A stretch of 64,000 bases of DNA from the NCBI GenBank assembly GCA_963924555.1, contig OZ004583.1, positions 434,001 to 498,000 on the forward strand. The letters run 5' to 3'. Positions 34,596-45,188 of this stretch are shown here, one piece after another. The notes beneath the pieces are model-generated. The model worked only from the letters and a program-made list of their open reading frames with translations. It had not been told where the DNA came from and made no database searches. This DNA comes from Crambe crambe (taxonomy: Eukaryota > Porifera > Demospongiae > Poecilosclerida > Crambeidae). How positions within the stretch are numbered: the stretch's first letter is position 1; each line of letters begins with the position of its first letter. Position numbers and translations under genes: made by a program.

Positions 34596-37522
34596 CTACC
34601 TAAAACTAACTAGTTTAGTACTTTTCAGTGGTCTCTCATCACCTCCTGCAGCCACTAATATTTCTCCCTCAGTGATACTTGCACAGGTGCAATCATATCG
34701 TGGAGATGGTAAGTCTCCCACTTTTACCCACTCCCCAGTCTCAGGTCGGTAGTGGTGGATTGCAGTTGTAGTTGTCTCATCTATAATGTCCTGCCCTCCT
34801 AGTGCAAACAGAGACCCACCAATGGAGAGTGGAGTGGAGTACTCAAGTCCTAGTCCAGATATCATTTTCCATATCCGACTGTCTTTCTTTTTGGAGTCGA
34901 CCTGAGAAATGAGAGCTGGCAGGGACACACTGTACGCCCCATCAGTAGCATCATCATTATCATACCCTCCCATGAAGTAACACGTGTCACCTACTATAAC
35001 AGTCCTCATGCAAGTCAAAGCCGTTGGTGTTGGAGCTGCAATGTGCCAATGTTTGCTGTTTGTGTTCATGACCTCAAAAGATGATAAGTATTCCCACCCA
35101 TGAATGCATCCACCAACCACTACCAGCCATTCCTTATAAGTAACAGCAGATGGAGTACAACGTGTTGTGGACATATCTGGGTAAGGATGTGTCCATTTCT
35201 TGCTGTCTGTTCTCCACATGCCCAGTGACTTACTGTAACTACCATCACGTCGCCTACCACCAACTAGGACTAGTTGGTTGTCGATTGCTGTCATTCCAAA
35301 CTCACTAGTCATGTATGGAGGCAATGTGCCCCATTTCCCTGACCTAGTGTCGTACTCCATCACTGCACACACGTCATTACTACTATAAGTATGTCCTCCC
35401 CCAATGTACACTGTGCCCTGCAGCACTACAGACTGTACATAGTTCCACATCTCATAGGGCATATCAGGACCACACCTCCAATTTAGCTGGAGAGGGAATT
35501 CAAGCTTTAGTAGTCCCTATAAGAATAAAATGATAACCACAATAGCTTGATATGTTAAAAGCCTGATGCTGAGGCCAGCAGGGGCTAGTAGCTATGGCAG
35601 CCAAATAATCACTAACCTGTCCTGTACTCTCCTTTACCGATTCTTGGCACCTCCTCAATTCCTCCATTAATCTGCTGATTTCAGCTTCTTTACTTTGCAG
35701 CTCCTCCCTCAGTCTGACTTCCCTACCCTCCATTTCCACACGCAAAGAATCCTACAGATGAAGAGCATAGCTATAGCTACTACTGGAAAATGCAAAGCAT
35801 TGTGGGGCAAGCGCACATGCCCATTTACCCAAGGTCATCACGGAAATAAACTACAATACATTCGCATCAGTACATAATGAAGGTCATCACTAGTGTAGCT
35901 TCAGTCACCCAAATTACCATTCTCTATCTACTATTACCATTTCTCTATCCTTCTGTTGGAGCTGTCTGTCTTTCACCTCTATGTCTCTTCGATGCTGTTG
36001 GAGCTGCCTTTCCTTCACCTCTATGTCTCTATCCTTCTGTTGGAGCTGTCCCTCCTTCGCTTCTATGTCTCTATCCTTCTGTTGGAGCTGTCCCTCCTTC
36101 ACATCTATGTCTCGCTGTTTCTGTTGGAGCTGCCTTACATGGTCCTCTATATCCAATTGTAATTGTTCTTGTCTCTCTCGACTTATCTAGAATGTTACAT
36201 CATATAGGTCTACACTTTCACTTGTTAATTACGTGAGTTTGAAACTTACTTCCAATTCTCCAGCCAGTTGATCTGCCCTTTCTTGCGCTGCTTCAAAATT
36301 TTCCTGCAGGGAAAAGGTCATTAATCAAAATAATAATGTAAATAAAAATACCTCCACTTCTCTCAGTTCCTCTATCCTCCTGTCCTTCATCTTTATCTCC
36401 TTGGCCAACAACACTCTGTCGATATCAAGCTTCATCAGATTCCCACCATACACTCCTTCCACCTCCACCTTCAGCCTCTGCAGTTGATTCAGAACCTCAT
36501 CAGTGGCTGGTCTTTCTTCTGGGGCATTGTGCAGACATCGCTTGATTAGCTGGACTAGGGAAGGGTGAAGACGGCCAATCTGTTCCTCCAGCAGTTCAAT
36601 GTACTCCCCACGACGCTCCACCTCTGAACGACCTAGCATACGTCCAGGGTTGTCAGGATCAGGGAATGTGTGTGCTAACAGGCTCCCGGGAAACACCTGA
36701 AAGGTCAATAGGTCATTGTCATCTCACAATATTCTAACAGCTAACCTGTATGATAGTGTACAAGGAGAGATGTCCAAAGGAAAAAATGTCGAGGGATGGT
36801 CCATAGCGGTGAGTCTCGTCCATAGCCTCTGGAGGCATGTAAACTTGCGTCCCTGGCAAACGTGAGAGGGTCCTGGCCAGTTGACCAGGCCTCATGTCAA
36901 TGATGCGCGAGTTACCCATGTCAGAGATTTTTGCAACCAGGGAGGAAGTCAGGAGGATGTTGCTGGTAGTCAGGTCCCTGTGGATGACTGGAGGTCGGTT
37001 CTTGTGCAGATAGACCAGTCCACTTGCTACGTCTTCAAGAACTGAACGTTTGAGGGAGAGAGGGAGGCCTGGCATGTGTTCCAGCAGGTCGTCAAGGCTG
37101 GTTTCCAGTCGTTCCATCACAAGAAGAGGCAACTGAGTCCCAGGGAGAAAACAAAGACCAAGAAACAGGGTGATGTTGGGGTGACGGAGGCTGGACATCA
37201 ACTGGCACTCCTGCTCATACTTGCGAACGATGTCAGGCACTCCAACATTGCCAGCCTCCAGGAGAATCGCATGGAGCTTCTTACCAGCACACACAAGATG
37301 CCTGTATTTTACCTGTGGATTGATAGTACAACAAAAGACTGGAGGGAGCTGTCTGACAGGACTCCCAGAGAGAGGAATTAATGGACTGACCTCCTCCACT
37401 GAACCATAAGAGCCTGTTCCCAGGACCTTTCCAGTTGGAGTGACGTCAGTCAGCATAAACTGCTGTAAGTGGCGGTTGTTCCTGAAGGTTTGAGATACAT
37501 CACGCCTTCTAAAGAGAGCCAT
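34596..37522 (-). CDS. TKL-like kinase / coiled-coil / kelch protein, copy 2
   Basis: Exons: 37391-37522, 36746-37312, 36352-36696, 36250-36303, 35938-36186, about 35617-35754, and about 34596-35515; about 800 residues. The kinase part (1-233, lobe end to about 348) has GTGSYG, a Lys in CAGKKL, HRDLTTSN, DMG instead of DFG, and PPEAM. A coiled coil follows, built from a 14-residue unit (DIEVKEGQLQQKDR type), then six kelch-like blades (VYIGGG, LVLVGG, LVVVGG, YFMGG, LFALGG, LVAAGG). HRDLTxxN suggests a tyrosine-kinase-like group enzyme; substrate unknown. The first intron also lacks in-frame stops here. Shares a 110-bp promoter with ZCRB1 copy b. Looks intact. Confidence 0.88.
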
Positions 37523-37562
37523 TGTATTTATCACATGTGCACAGCTAGCCCCCAAAAAATGA

Positions 37563-37570
37563 TCACGTGA
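37563..37570. promoter_or_regulatory. TCACGTGA palindrome, unit 2 promoter
   Basis: It sits in the 110-bp gap between the divergent starts at 37522 (-) and 37633 (+), inside the larger palindrome GATCACGTGATC. TTGACGATCTTTTCCAT follows. Confidence 0.6.
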
Positions 37571-37632
37571 TCGATTTGACGATCTTTTCCATATTTTGTT
37601 TTTGTAGCAAGTTTGTAGGGCCTAGGGTTGGA

Positions 37633-38420
37633 ATGAGTGGAGGACTAGCGCCCAGCAAGAGTACACTATACGTTGGAAACCTTCCTTATGAACTCACTAA
37701 CAATGACATAACTCAGGTGAGAATTCATCATCAGTGACCATAATAAATTACACTCTTGCTGGGCAGATTTTTGAGAAGTATGGTAAAATTGGTAAGGTGA
37801 CCATCTTGAAGGACAAGGTAACCAGAGAGAGCAAAGGTGTGGCATTTATCCTCTTTGTTGATCGAGCATCAGCTCACAGAGCTATTCAGGCCCTGAACCG
37901 CAAGGAATTATTTGGTCATACTCTGAAGGTGAGCATCGCGTCTGATAATGGACGAGCCCCTGAGTTTATTAGACGTAAAGTCTACAAGGACAAGTTGAGG
38001 TGCTATGAGTGTGGGGAGACGGGTCACCTCAGCTACAATAGTCCCAAGAATGCTCTTGGAGACAGAGAAGTAGCCACAAAGAAGCCAAAGAAGAGGAGGA
38101 ACCAGAAAGGGAGAGGAGGAGGAGGGAGACAAGAGGTTGGGGAGGAGGAAGACGAGGGTCAGGGTTGGGATGAAGAGGAAGAGGAGGACTATACTTTGGG
38201 GGATGCCATACAGTCAGTAAGTGTGTAGGTGGTAATATAACCCCCTCACCTTCTGTTTCTGATCGATCAAGAGATGAGAGAACATGAGACAATGGTGGGA
38301 GTACCTTCTTACTCAGACTCCACCCACCCAATCTCAGCCCAATCCCATGGAACAGATGCCACTGGCAGGAGAACTATCAAGCCTGATTCTTACTTCAGTG
38401 ATGAAGATGCAAGTGATTAG
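37633..38420 (+). pseudogene. ZCRB1-like copy b, zinc knuckle and splice site damaged
   Basis: Exon 1 (37633-37716) encodes [20 protein letters not shown]; exon 2 starts near 37767 with [17 protein letters not shown]. The RRM is intact, but the CCHC knuckle reads [14 protein letters not shown], so the last Cys is Ser. The sequence around the last exon has lost the GCAGAATGTGT acceptor present in copy e. The tail [16 protein letters not shown] is still encoded (to 38420). It could still make an RRM protein, but not a normal ZCRB1. Confidence 0.8.
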
Positions 38421-38632
38421 TGGCAGACAAGGATGGAGGAACAATTCTGCTGCAAGATATTTCCACATCCAGGGCACACCCTAATCTAGATGACTGAAGC
38501 CTCTATCATGATTTTAACCTGAACTTTGAACTTTATGAGATAGCAGACCATGGCATTATAAGAAATGTAATCTCAAGAAATAATACAAAACTGACAGTTT
38601 GCATAATCCTGTAATAGTACCATGAAACTGTT

Positions 38633-41600
38633 CTACCTAAAACTAACTAGTTTAGTACTTTTCAGTGTTTTCTTGTCATCGCGTCCTCCAGCCACCAATA
38701 TTTCTCCATCAGTGATACTTGCACAGGTGCAGAACTGTCGTGGAGATGGTAAGTCTCCCACTTTCACCCACTCCCCAGTCTCAGGTTGGTAGTGGTGGAT
38801 TGCAGTTGTAGTTGTCCTATCCTTTATGCCCTGCCCTCCTAGTGCAAGCAGAGACCCACCAATGGAGAGTGGAGTGGAGTACTTAAGTCCTAGTCCAAAT
38901 ATCATCTTCCATATCTGACTGTCGGAGTTGACCTGAGAAATGAGAGCTGGCAGGGACACACTGTACACCACATCAGTATTGTTACCATCATCATACCCTC
39001 CCATGAAGTAACACATGTCACCCACTATAGCAGTCTTCATGCGAGTCAAAGCCATTGGTGCTGGAGCTGCAGTGTACCATTGTTTGCTGTTTGTGTTCAT
39101 GACCTCAACAGATGATAGATGATCCATCTCATCGCTCTGTCCACCAACCACTACCAGCCATTCCTTTTTAGTAACAGCAGAGGGAGCATGACGTGTTGTG
39201 GACATATCTGGGTAGGGGTGTGTCCATCTCTTGCTGTCTGTTCTCCACATACCCAGTGACTTACTGCAACTACCATCACGTAGCCAACCACCAACCAGGA
39301 CTAGTTGATTATCAATTCCTGTCATTCCAAACTCACTAGTTCTGTATGGAGGCAACGTGCCCCATTTTCCTGACCTCGTGTCATACTCCATCACTGTATA
39401 CTGCTTATACCTACTACTATGAGTATATCCTCCCCCAATGTACACTGTGCCCTGCAGCACTACAGAATGTACATACCCCCACATCTCATAGGGCATGTCA
39501 GGACCACGCCTCCAATTTAGGTGGAGAGGAAATTCAAGTCCCTATAAGAATAAAGTGATGACTACAACACATAGCATGATGCTGAGGCCAGCGGGGGCTG
39601 GTAGCTATGGCAACCAGATCAATCACGAACCTGTCCTGCCCTCTCCTTTACTAATTCCTGGCACCCCCTCATTAATCTGCTGATCTCAGCTTCTTTACTT
39701 TGCAGCTCCTCCCTCAGTCTGGCTTCCCTACTCTCCATTTCCACACGCAAAGAATCCTACAGATGAAGAGCCATTAGCTATCTTTATTAGGGGGTGTATA
39801 CAATCGGTGGACTGGACTACTGGACTGGATTACTGGACTGGACTACTGGACTCACTAGAAAATTGCTGTTATTGCAGAACAAGGCTCGAATGTGACACTT
39901 ATCTGGATATTTTATACTCGAGACTTGACTAATTATCTGCTAGTGTGCTGTGCAGAAAATTTGAAGGGCACGCAAACTAGGGTGTCTGAATTCACTGGAC
40001 TGGACTACTGGTATGTACTGGACCATTTAAACCTGACCACAAAAATACATTATTGCCACTTAAAATACTGGAAGTGAAGTAGAGCAGTAATTAATGGTAG
40101 CTACACTAGTAATTTGTAAGTGCTAGTCTCGTACATGTTACAGACCCCAAACTATTGTAAAATTTCATAAAATATAAAAGATAAACGCCGTGGGAAACTA
40201 ATTATGACTAGCTAACTCTAGTAAGTATAGGTAATCAGTGACACAGCCATGCTTTTGAGTGCAATTTAGGTATAATTGCATGGGAAACTGGTTAGGTAAT
40301 TTCACGAGGTGAAGCTGAGTGCAATTGTAGACAGTTTTGAATGCGATTATACCCAAATTGCACGAAAAATCCTATGATTACCTATTAATCATACATGCTA
40401 GACACGCCTCCAGAAAAATATGAGGTAAAAACTGTTGAAATAACTGTTAAGGCCCATTGAAATATGAAATAACTGTTGAGGCCCATTGTCATCCCCTTGT
40501 TTATAGGAACTTCTATTACTTGTATCAGCCGGGTAGCTCCCTGTTTCCACTTAAACCTAGCATGGCCCACTAGGCCAACAATCCACCTAATGCCTACAAT
40601 TCACCCTGAAAAAAATGCTGTAGAAATCAATCAAGCTTGCCTACCATCTTCTGAATGTCATTACTAGGTTAGTCTGCACATGCTCAGATGTAGGAGTGCA
40701 ATTATAAAACTACAATTACTGGCATGTGAACTGATGAGGGAAGTGTAATATTAGCTAGTAATTGCAGTAATTACTGGTAACTACACTAGTAATCACTAGA
40801 AGTGCATATCATCCTGCATACCTCTGATTGTCTTGCACAAAAATGGTAAGGCCATACAATCTATAGCTACTAGATGAAGGTAGCTACGTTTGCCGCTTAT
40901 AAAAGTTATTCAAACTCTACCCTCCCCTCCATTCCACTTCCCTCCCTCCCCGTACAAAACTATCCTAGGAAGTACATACAGGTTCAAAGCTACGTACCAT
41001 ACACCAGTGACACCACCTGTGTCTGGGTGTCTGACTGGACCACTGGACTGGAGGGAGGGAAGTGGAATGGAGGGGAGGGTAGAGCTTGGCTAAAAATTTC
41101 TGACTAGTAGTAGCTAGTTCTTACAAGCAGCAAACATATACCTTCATCTAGTAGATTCTATGGCCTCACCATTTTTTGTGCAAGATAACAAGTGTCATTC
41201 AGAGATATGCAGGATGATATCCACTTCTAGTGGTAGACAAATTACTAGTGTATGGAGCTACACTTCTATAATTTCACATATGCCACGCAGGGAAAGGGCA
41301 GTCCAGTAGTCCAGTCCAGTACTCCAGTCCAGTACTCCAGTCCAGTACTCCAGTCCACCAATTGTATACACCCTTTATTAGGTTCAGATTAGGGAAATGC
41401 AAAGCATTGTGGGGCGAGCATGCATGCTCAGTTTACCACAGAAATAAACTACAATGTTAGGATGTACTTATGTATCAGTACACTATATGTCTGCATATGA
41501 GGGTTATATCACTACTGTTACCATTTCTCTATCCTTCTGTTGGAGCTGTCTGTCTTTCACCTCTATGTCTCTATCCTTCTGTTGGAGCTGTCCTTCCTTC

Positions 41601-43028
41601 ACATCTATGTCTCGCTGTTTCAGTTGGAGCTGTCTTACATGGTCCTCTATATCCAATTGTAATTGTTCTTGTCTCTCTCGACTTATCTAGAATGTTACAT
41701 CATATAGGTCTACACAGTCACTTGTTAATCACGTCAACTTGAAACTTACCTCCAGTTCTCCAGCCAGTTGATCTGCCCTTTCTTGCGCTGCTTCAAACCT
41801 TTCCTGCAGGGAAAAAGTTCATTAATCAATATAATAAAGTAAATGAAAATACCTCCACTTCTCTCAGTTCCTCTATCCTCCTGTCTTTCATCTTTATCTC
41901 CTTGGCCAACAACACTCTGTCAATATCAAGCTTCACCAGATTCCCACCATACACTCCTTCCACCTCTACCTTCAGTCTCTGCAGTTGATTCAGAACCTCA
42001 TCGATGGCTGGTCTTTCTTCTGGGGCATTGTGCAGACATTGCTTGATCAGCTGGACTAGGGAAGGGTGAAGACGGACAATCTGTTCCTCCAGCAGTTCAA
42101 TGTACTCCCCACGACGTTCCACTTCTGAACGACCTAGCATACGTCCAGGGTTATCAGGATCAGGGAATGTGTGTGCTAACAGACTCCCAGGAAACACCTG
42201 AAAGGTCAATAGGTCATTGTCATCTCACGATATTCTAACAGCTAACCTGAATGATAGTGTACAAGGAGAGATGTCCAAAGGAAAAAATGTCGAGGGATGG
42301 TCCATAGCGGTGAGTCTCGTCCATAGCCTCTGGAGGCATGTAAACCTGCGTCCCTGGCAAGCGTGAGAGGGTCCTGGCCAGTTGACCAGGCCTCATGTCG
42401 ATGATGCGCGAGTTGCCCATGTCAGAGATCTTTGCAACCAGGGAAGAAGTCAGGAGGATGTTGTTGGTAGTCAGGTCCCTGTGGATGACTGGAGGTCGGT
42501 TCTTGTGGAGATAGACCAGTCCACTTGCTACGTCTTCAAGGACTGAACGTTTGAGGGAGAGAGGGAGGCCTGGCATGTGTTCCAGAAGATCATCAAGGCT
42601 GGTTTCCAATCGTTCCATCACAAGAAGAGGCAACTGAGTCCCAGGGAGAAAACAAAGACCAAGAAACAGGGTGATGTTGGGGTGACGGAGGCTGGACATC
42701 AACTGGCACTCCTGCTCATACTTGCGAACGATGTCAGGCACTCCAACATTGCCAGCCTCCAGGAGAATCTCATGGAGCTTCTTGCCAGCACACATAAGAT
42801 GTCTGTATTTCACCTGTGGATTGATATTACAATAAAAGGCTGGAGGGAGCAGTCTGACAGGACCAAAGAAGAATTTATAGCTATTTATGGACTGACCTCC
42901 TCCACTGAACCATAAGAGCCTGTTCCCAGGACCTTTCCAGTTGGAGTGACGTCAGTCAGCATAAACTGCTGTAAGTGGCGGTTGTTCCTGAAGGCTTGAG
43001 ATACATCACGCCTTCTAAAGAGAGCCAT
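38633..43028 (-). CDS. TKL-like kinase / coiled-coil / kelch protein, copy 3 (transposon in intron)
   Basis: Exons: 42897-43028, 42247-42813, 41853-42197, a short one near 41750-41805, about 41527-41690 (coiled coil), about 39620-39756, and about 38633-39545 (kelch). Kinase landmarks are as in copy 2 (GTGSYG, HRDLTTNN, DMG, PPEAM). The 14-residue coiled-coil unit is present in fewer copies than in copies 2 and 4. A 1,582-bp transposon (39792-41373) sits in the intron before the last coiled-coil exon. A 9-bp in-frame deletion shortens that exon. The kelch frame is open to the stop. Probably functional if the long intron is spliced. Confidence 0.82.
39783..41382. mobile_element. Complete TIR element, 1,582 bp, with 9-bp target duplication
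   Basis: TTTATTAGG flanks both sides (39783-39791 and 41374-41382). The element (39792-41373) begins GGGTGTATACAATCGGTGGA and ends with the inverted counterpart (TCCACCAATTGTATACACCC). TIRs of about 70 bp carry subterminal TACTGGACTGG repeats. Kinase copy 1 has TTTATTAGG only once at the homologous place (29203-29211), an unoccupied site. There is no transposase; internal frames are short. A 9-bp duplication fits Mutator-like elements better than hAT (8 bp), but the superfamily is inferred. Confidence 0.88.
40770..41270. repeat. Internal palindrome of the TIR element
   Basis: The left half, about 40775-40960 (ACTACACTAGTAATCACTAG ... CTCTACCCTCCCCTCCATTC), is inverted in the right half, about 41045-41260 (...GAATGGAGGGGAGGGTAGAG ... 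CTAGTGTATGGAGCTACAC). It can form a long hairpin within the 3' half of the element. Confidence 0.75.
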
Positions 43029-43062
43029 CGTAAAATGAGATCGAGATACGCCCAAAAATATA

Positions 43063-43070
43063 TCATGTGA
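43063..43070. promoter_or_regulatory. TCATGTGA, unit 3 variant of the shared promoter motif
   Basis: Same position as the TCACGTGA palindromes of units 1, 2 and 4 but with C to T at the fourth base. It lies between the starts at 43028 (-) and 43112 (+) and is followed by CGATCTTTTCCATTTT. Confidence 0.45.
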
Positions 43071-43111
43071 CGATCTTTTCCATTTTTGTGTTCATACAGA
43101 ATTGGGTTGGA

Positions 43112-43688
43112 ATGAGTGGAGGACTAGCGCCCAGCAAGACTACACTATACGTTGGAAACCTTCCTTATGAACTCACTAACAATGACATAATTCAGGTGAG
43201 AATTCATCATCAGTGACCATAATAAATTACACTCTTGCTGGGCAGATTTTTGAGAAGTATGGTAAAATTGGTAAAGTGACCAGGTAACCAGAGAGAGCAA
43301 AGGTGTGGCATTTATCCTCTTTGTTGATCGAGCATCAGCTCACAGAGCTATTCAGGCCCTGAACCACAAGGAATTATTTGGTTGTACTCTGAAGGTGAGC
43401 ATTGCGTCCGATAATGGACGAGCCCCTGAGTTTATTAGACATAAAGTCTACAAGGACAAGTCGAGGTGCTATGAGTGTGGGGAGACAGGTCACCTCAGCT
43501 ACAATTGTCCCAAGAATGCTCTTGGAGACAGAGAAGTGGCCACAAAGAAGCAAAGAAGAGGAGGAACCAGGAAGGAAGAGGAGGAGGGAGACGAGAAATT
43601 GGGGACTCCACCCACCCAATCTCAGCTCGAACAGGTGGAGAACTATCAAGCCTGACTCTTACTTCAGTGATGAAGATGCAAGTGATTA
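43112..43688 (+). pseudogene. ZCRB1-like copy c, frameshifted
   Basis: Exon 1 is nearly intact. Exon 2 lacks about 16 bases of the RRM (the VTILKDK segment, near 43281), which shifts the frame. The CCHC knuckle [14 protein letters not shown] is intact. The acidic C-terminal part is deleted, so GDEKLGTP joins directly to the last-exon sequence. Confidence 0.85.
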
Positions 43689-43869
43689 GTGGCAGACGAA
43701 CAATTCTGCTACAGGACAGCTCCACATCCAGAGCACACCCTAATCTACCCTCTATCATGATTTTAACCTGAACTTTGAACTTTATGAGATACACAGACCC
43801 TTATAAGAAATGTAATCTCAAGAAATAATACAAAACTGACAGTTTGTACTAGTACCATGAAACTGTTCT

Positions 43870-44245
43870 ACCTAAAACTAACTAGTTCAGTACTTTTCAG
43901 TATTGTCTTGCCATTATGTCCTCCAGCCACCAATGATTCTTGCACAGGTGCATTCCTGTTGTGGAGATAATAAGTCTCCTACTTTCACCCACTTCCCAGT
44001 CTCAGGTCGGTAGTGGTGGATTGCAGTTGTAACTTTCCTATCCTTCCTACCCAGTCCTCCTAGTGCAAGCAGAGACCCACCAATGGAGAGTGGGGTGGAG
44101 TAGTAAAGTCCTAGTCCAGATAATGTCTTCTATATCTGACCATCTTTCTGTTTGGAGTCGACCTGAGAAATGAGAGCTGGCAGGGACACACTGTACACCA
44201 CATCAGTATTATCATACCCTCCCATGAAGTAACACATGTAGCAGT
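43870..44245 (-). pseudogene. Mini-unit B: kelch 3' fragment
   Basis: Matches the last third of the kelch exon with deletions; the VAGG end, PSPRxx and LPALISQVDS segments are recognisable. It ends abruptly at about 44245, where sequence from a kinase exon begins on the same strand. Confidence 0.8.
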
Positions 44246-44470
44246 CTTCATGCATCTCATCGTTCCATCACAAGAAGAGGCAGCTGAGTCCCAAGGAGAA
44301 AGCACAGACCAAGAAACAGGATGATGTTGGGGTGACGGAGGCTGGACATCAACTGGCACTCCTGCTCATACTTGCAAACGATGTCAGGCACTCCAACATT
44401 GCCAGCGGCCTCCAGGAGAATCTCATGGAGCTTCTTACCAGCACACACAAGATGCCTATATTTCACCTGT
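44246..44470 (-). pseudogene. Mini-unit B: kinase fragment
   Basis: Encodes VKYRHLVCAGKKLHEILLEA ... FLGLCFLLGTQLPLLVMER, the start of the second kinase exon. It includes three extra bases (an additional Ala) near 44405. There is no catalytic loop. It is bounded on both sides by deletion junctions. Confidence 0.85.
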
Positions 44471-44522
44471 GGATTGATATCATAACAAAAGGCTGGAGAG
44501 AACAGTCTGACAGAACCAAAGA

Positions 44523-45005
44523 AGTGAGCATCGCGTCCGATAATGGACGAGCCCTAGATGTAAAGTCTACAAGGACAAGTCAAGGTGCTGTGAGTGTGGG
44601 GAAACAGGTCACCTCAGCTCCAAGAATGCAGAGAAGTGGCCACAAAGAAGCCAAAGAAGAGAAGGAACCAGGAAGGGAGTGGAGGAGGAGGGAGACAAGA
44701 GGTTGGGGAGGAGGAAGATGAGGGTCAGGGTTGGGATGAAGAGGAAGAGGAGGACTACACCTTGGGGGATGCCATACGGTCAGTGTGTGTAGGTGACCCC
44801 TCACCTTCTGTTTCTGTGTAAGGTCTATGCTTCTGATCGATGCAGAATGTGTCAAGAGATGAGGGAACGTGAGACAATGGTGGGAGAGCCTTCCTACTCA
44901 GACTCCACCCACCCAATCTCAGCTCAATCCCATGGAACAGGTGCCACTGGCAGGAGAACTATCAAGCCTGACTCTTACTTCAGTGATGAAGATGCAAGTG
45001 ATTAG
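44523..45005 (+). pseudogene. ZCRB1-like copy d, 3' fragment
   Basis: Starts abruptly at the [10 protein letters not shown] segment of exon 2, has several deletions through the knuckle ([11 protein letters not shown] then SKN), and keeps the acidic part, the [10 protein letters not shown] exon and the tail [16 protein letters not shown]. It lacks the RRM and a start. Confidence 0.85.
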
Positions 45006-45188
45006 TGACAGACAAGGCTGGAGGAACAATTCTACTACAGGACAACATCCAGGGCACACCCTAATCTTGAAGACTGAAGCCTCTTTCATGATTTTAACCT
45101 GAACTTGAGATACACAGACTCTTATAAGAAATGTAATCATACAAAACTGACAGTTTGCATAATCCTGTACTAGTACCATGAAACTGTT

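Noticed and set aside
37313-37390. Extra residues between the glycine loop and the kinase lysine (SPLIPLSGSPVRQLPP...)
   Set aside because: The stretch begins GTCAGT and ends CCACAG. In copy 3 the same interval contains a stop, so it is an intron that happens to be open in copies 2 and 4.
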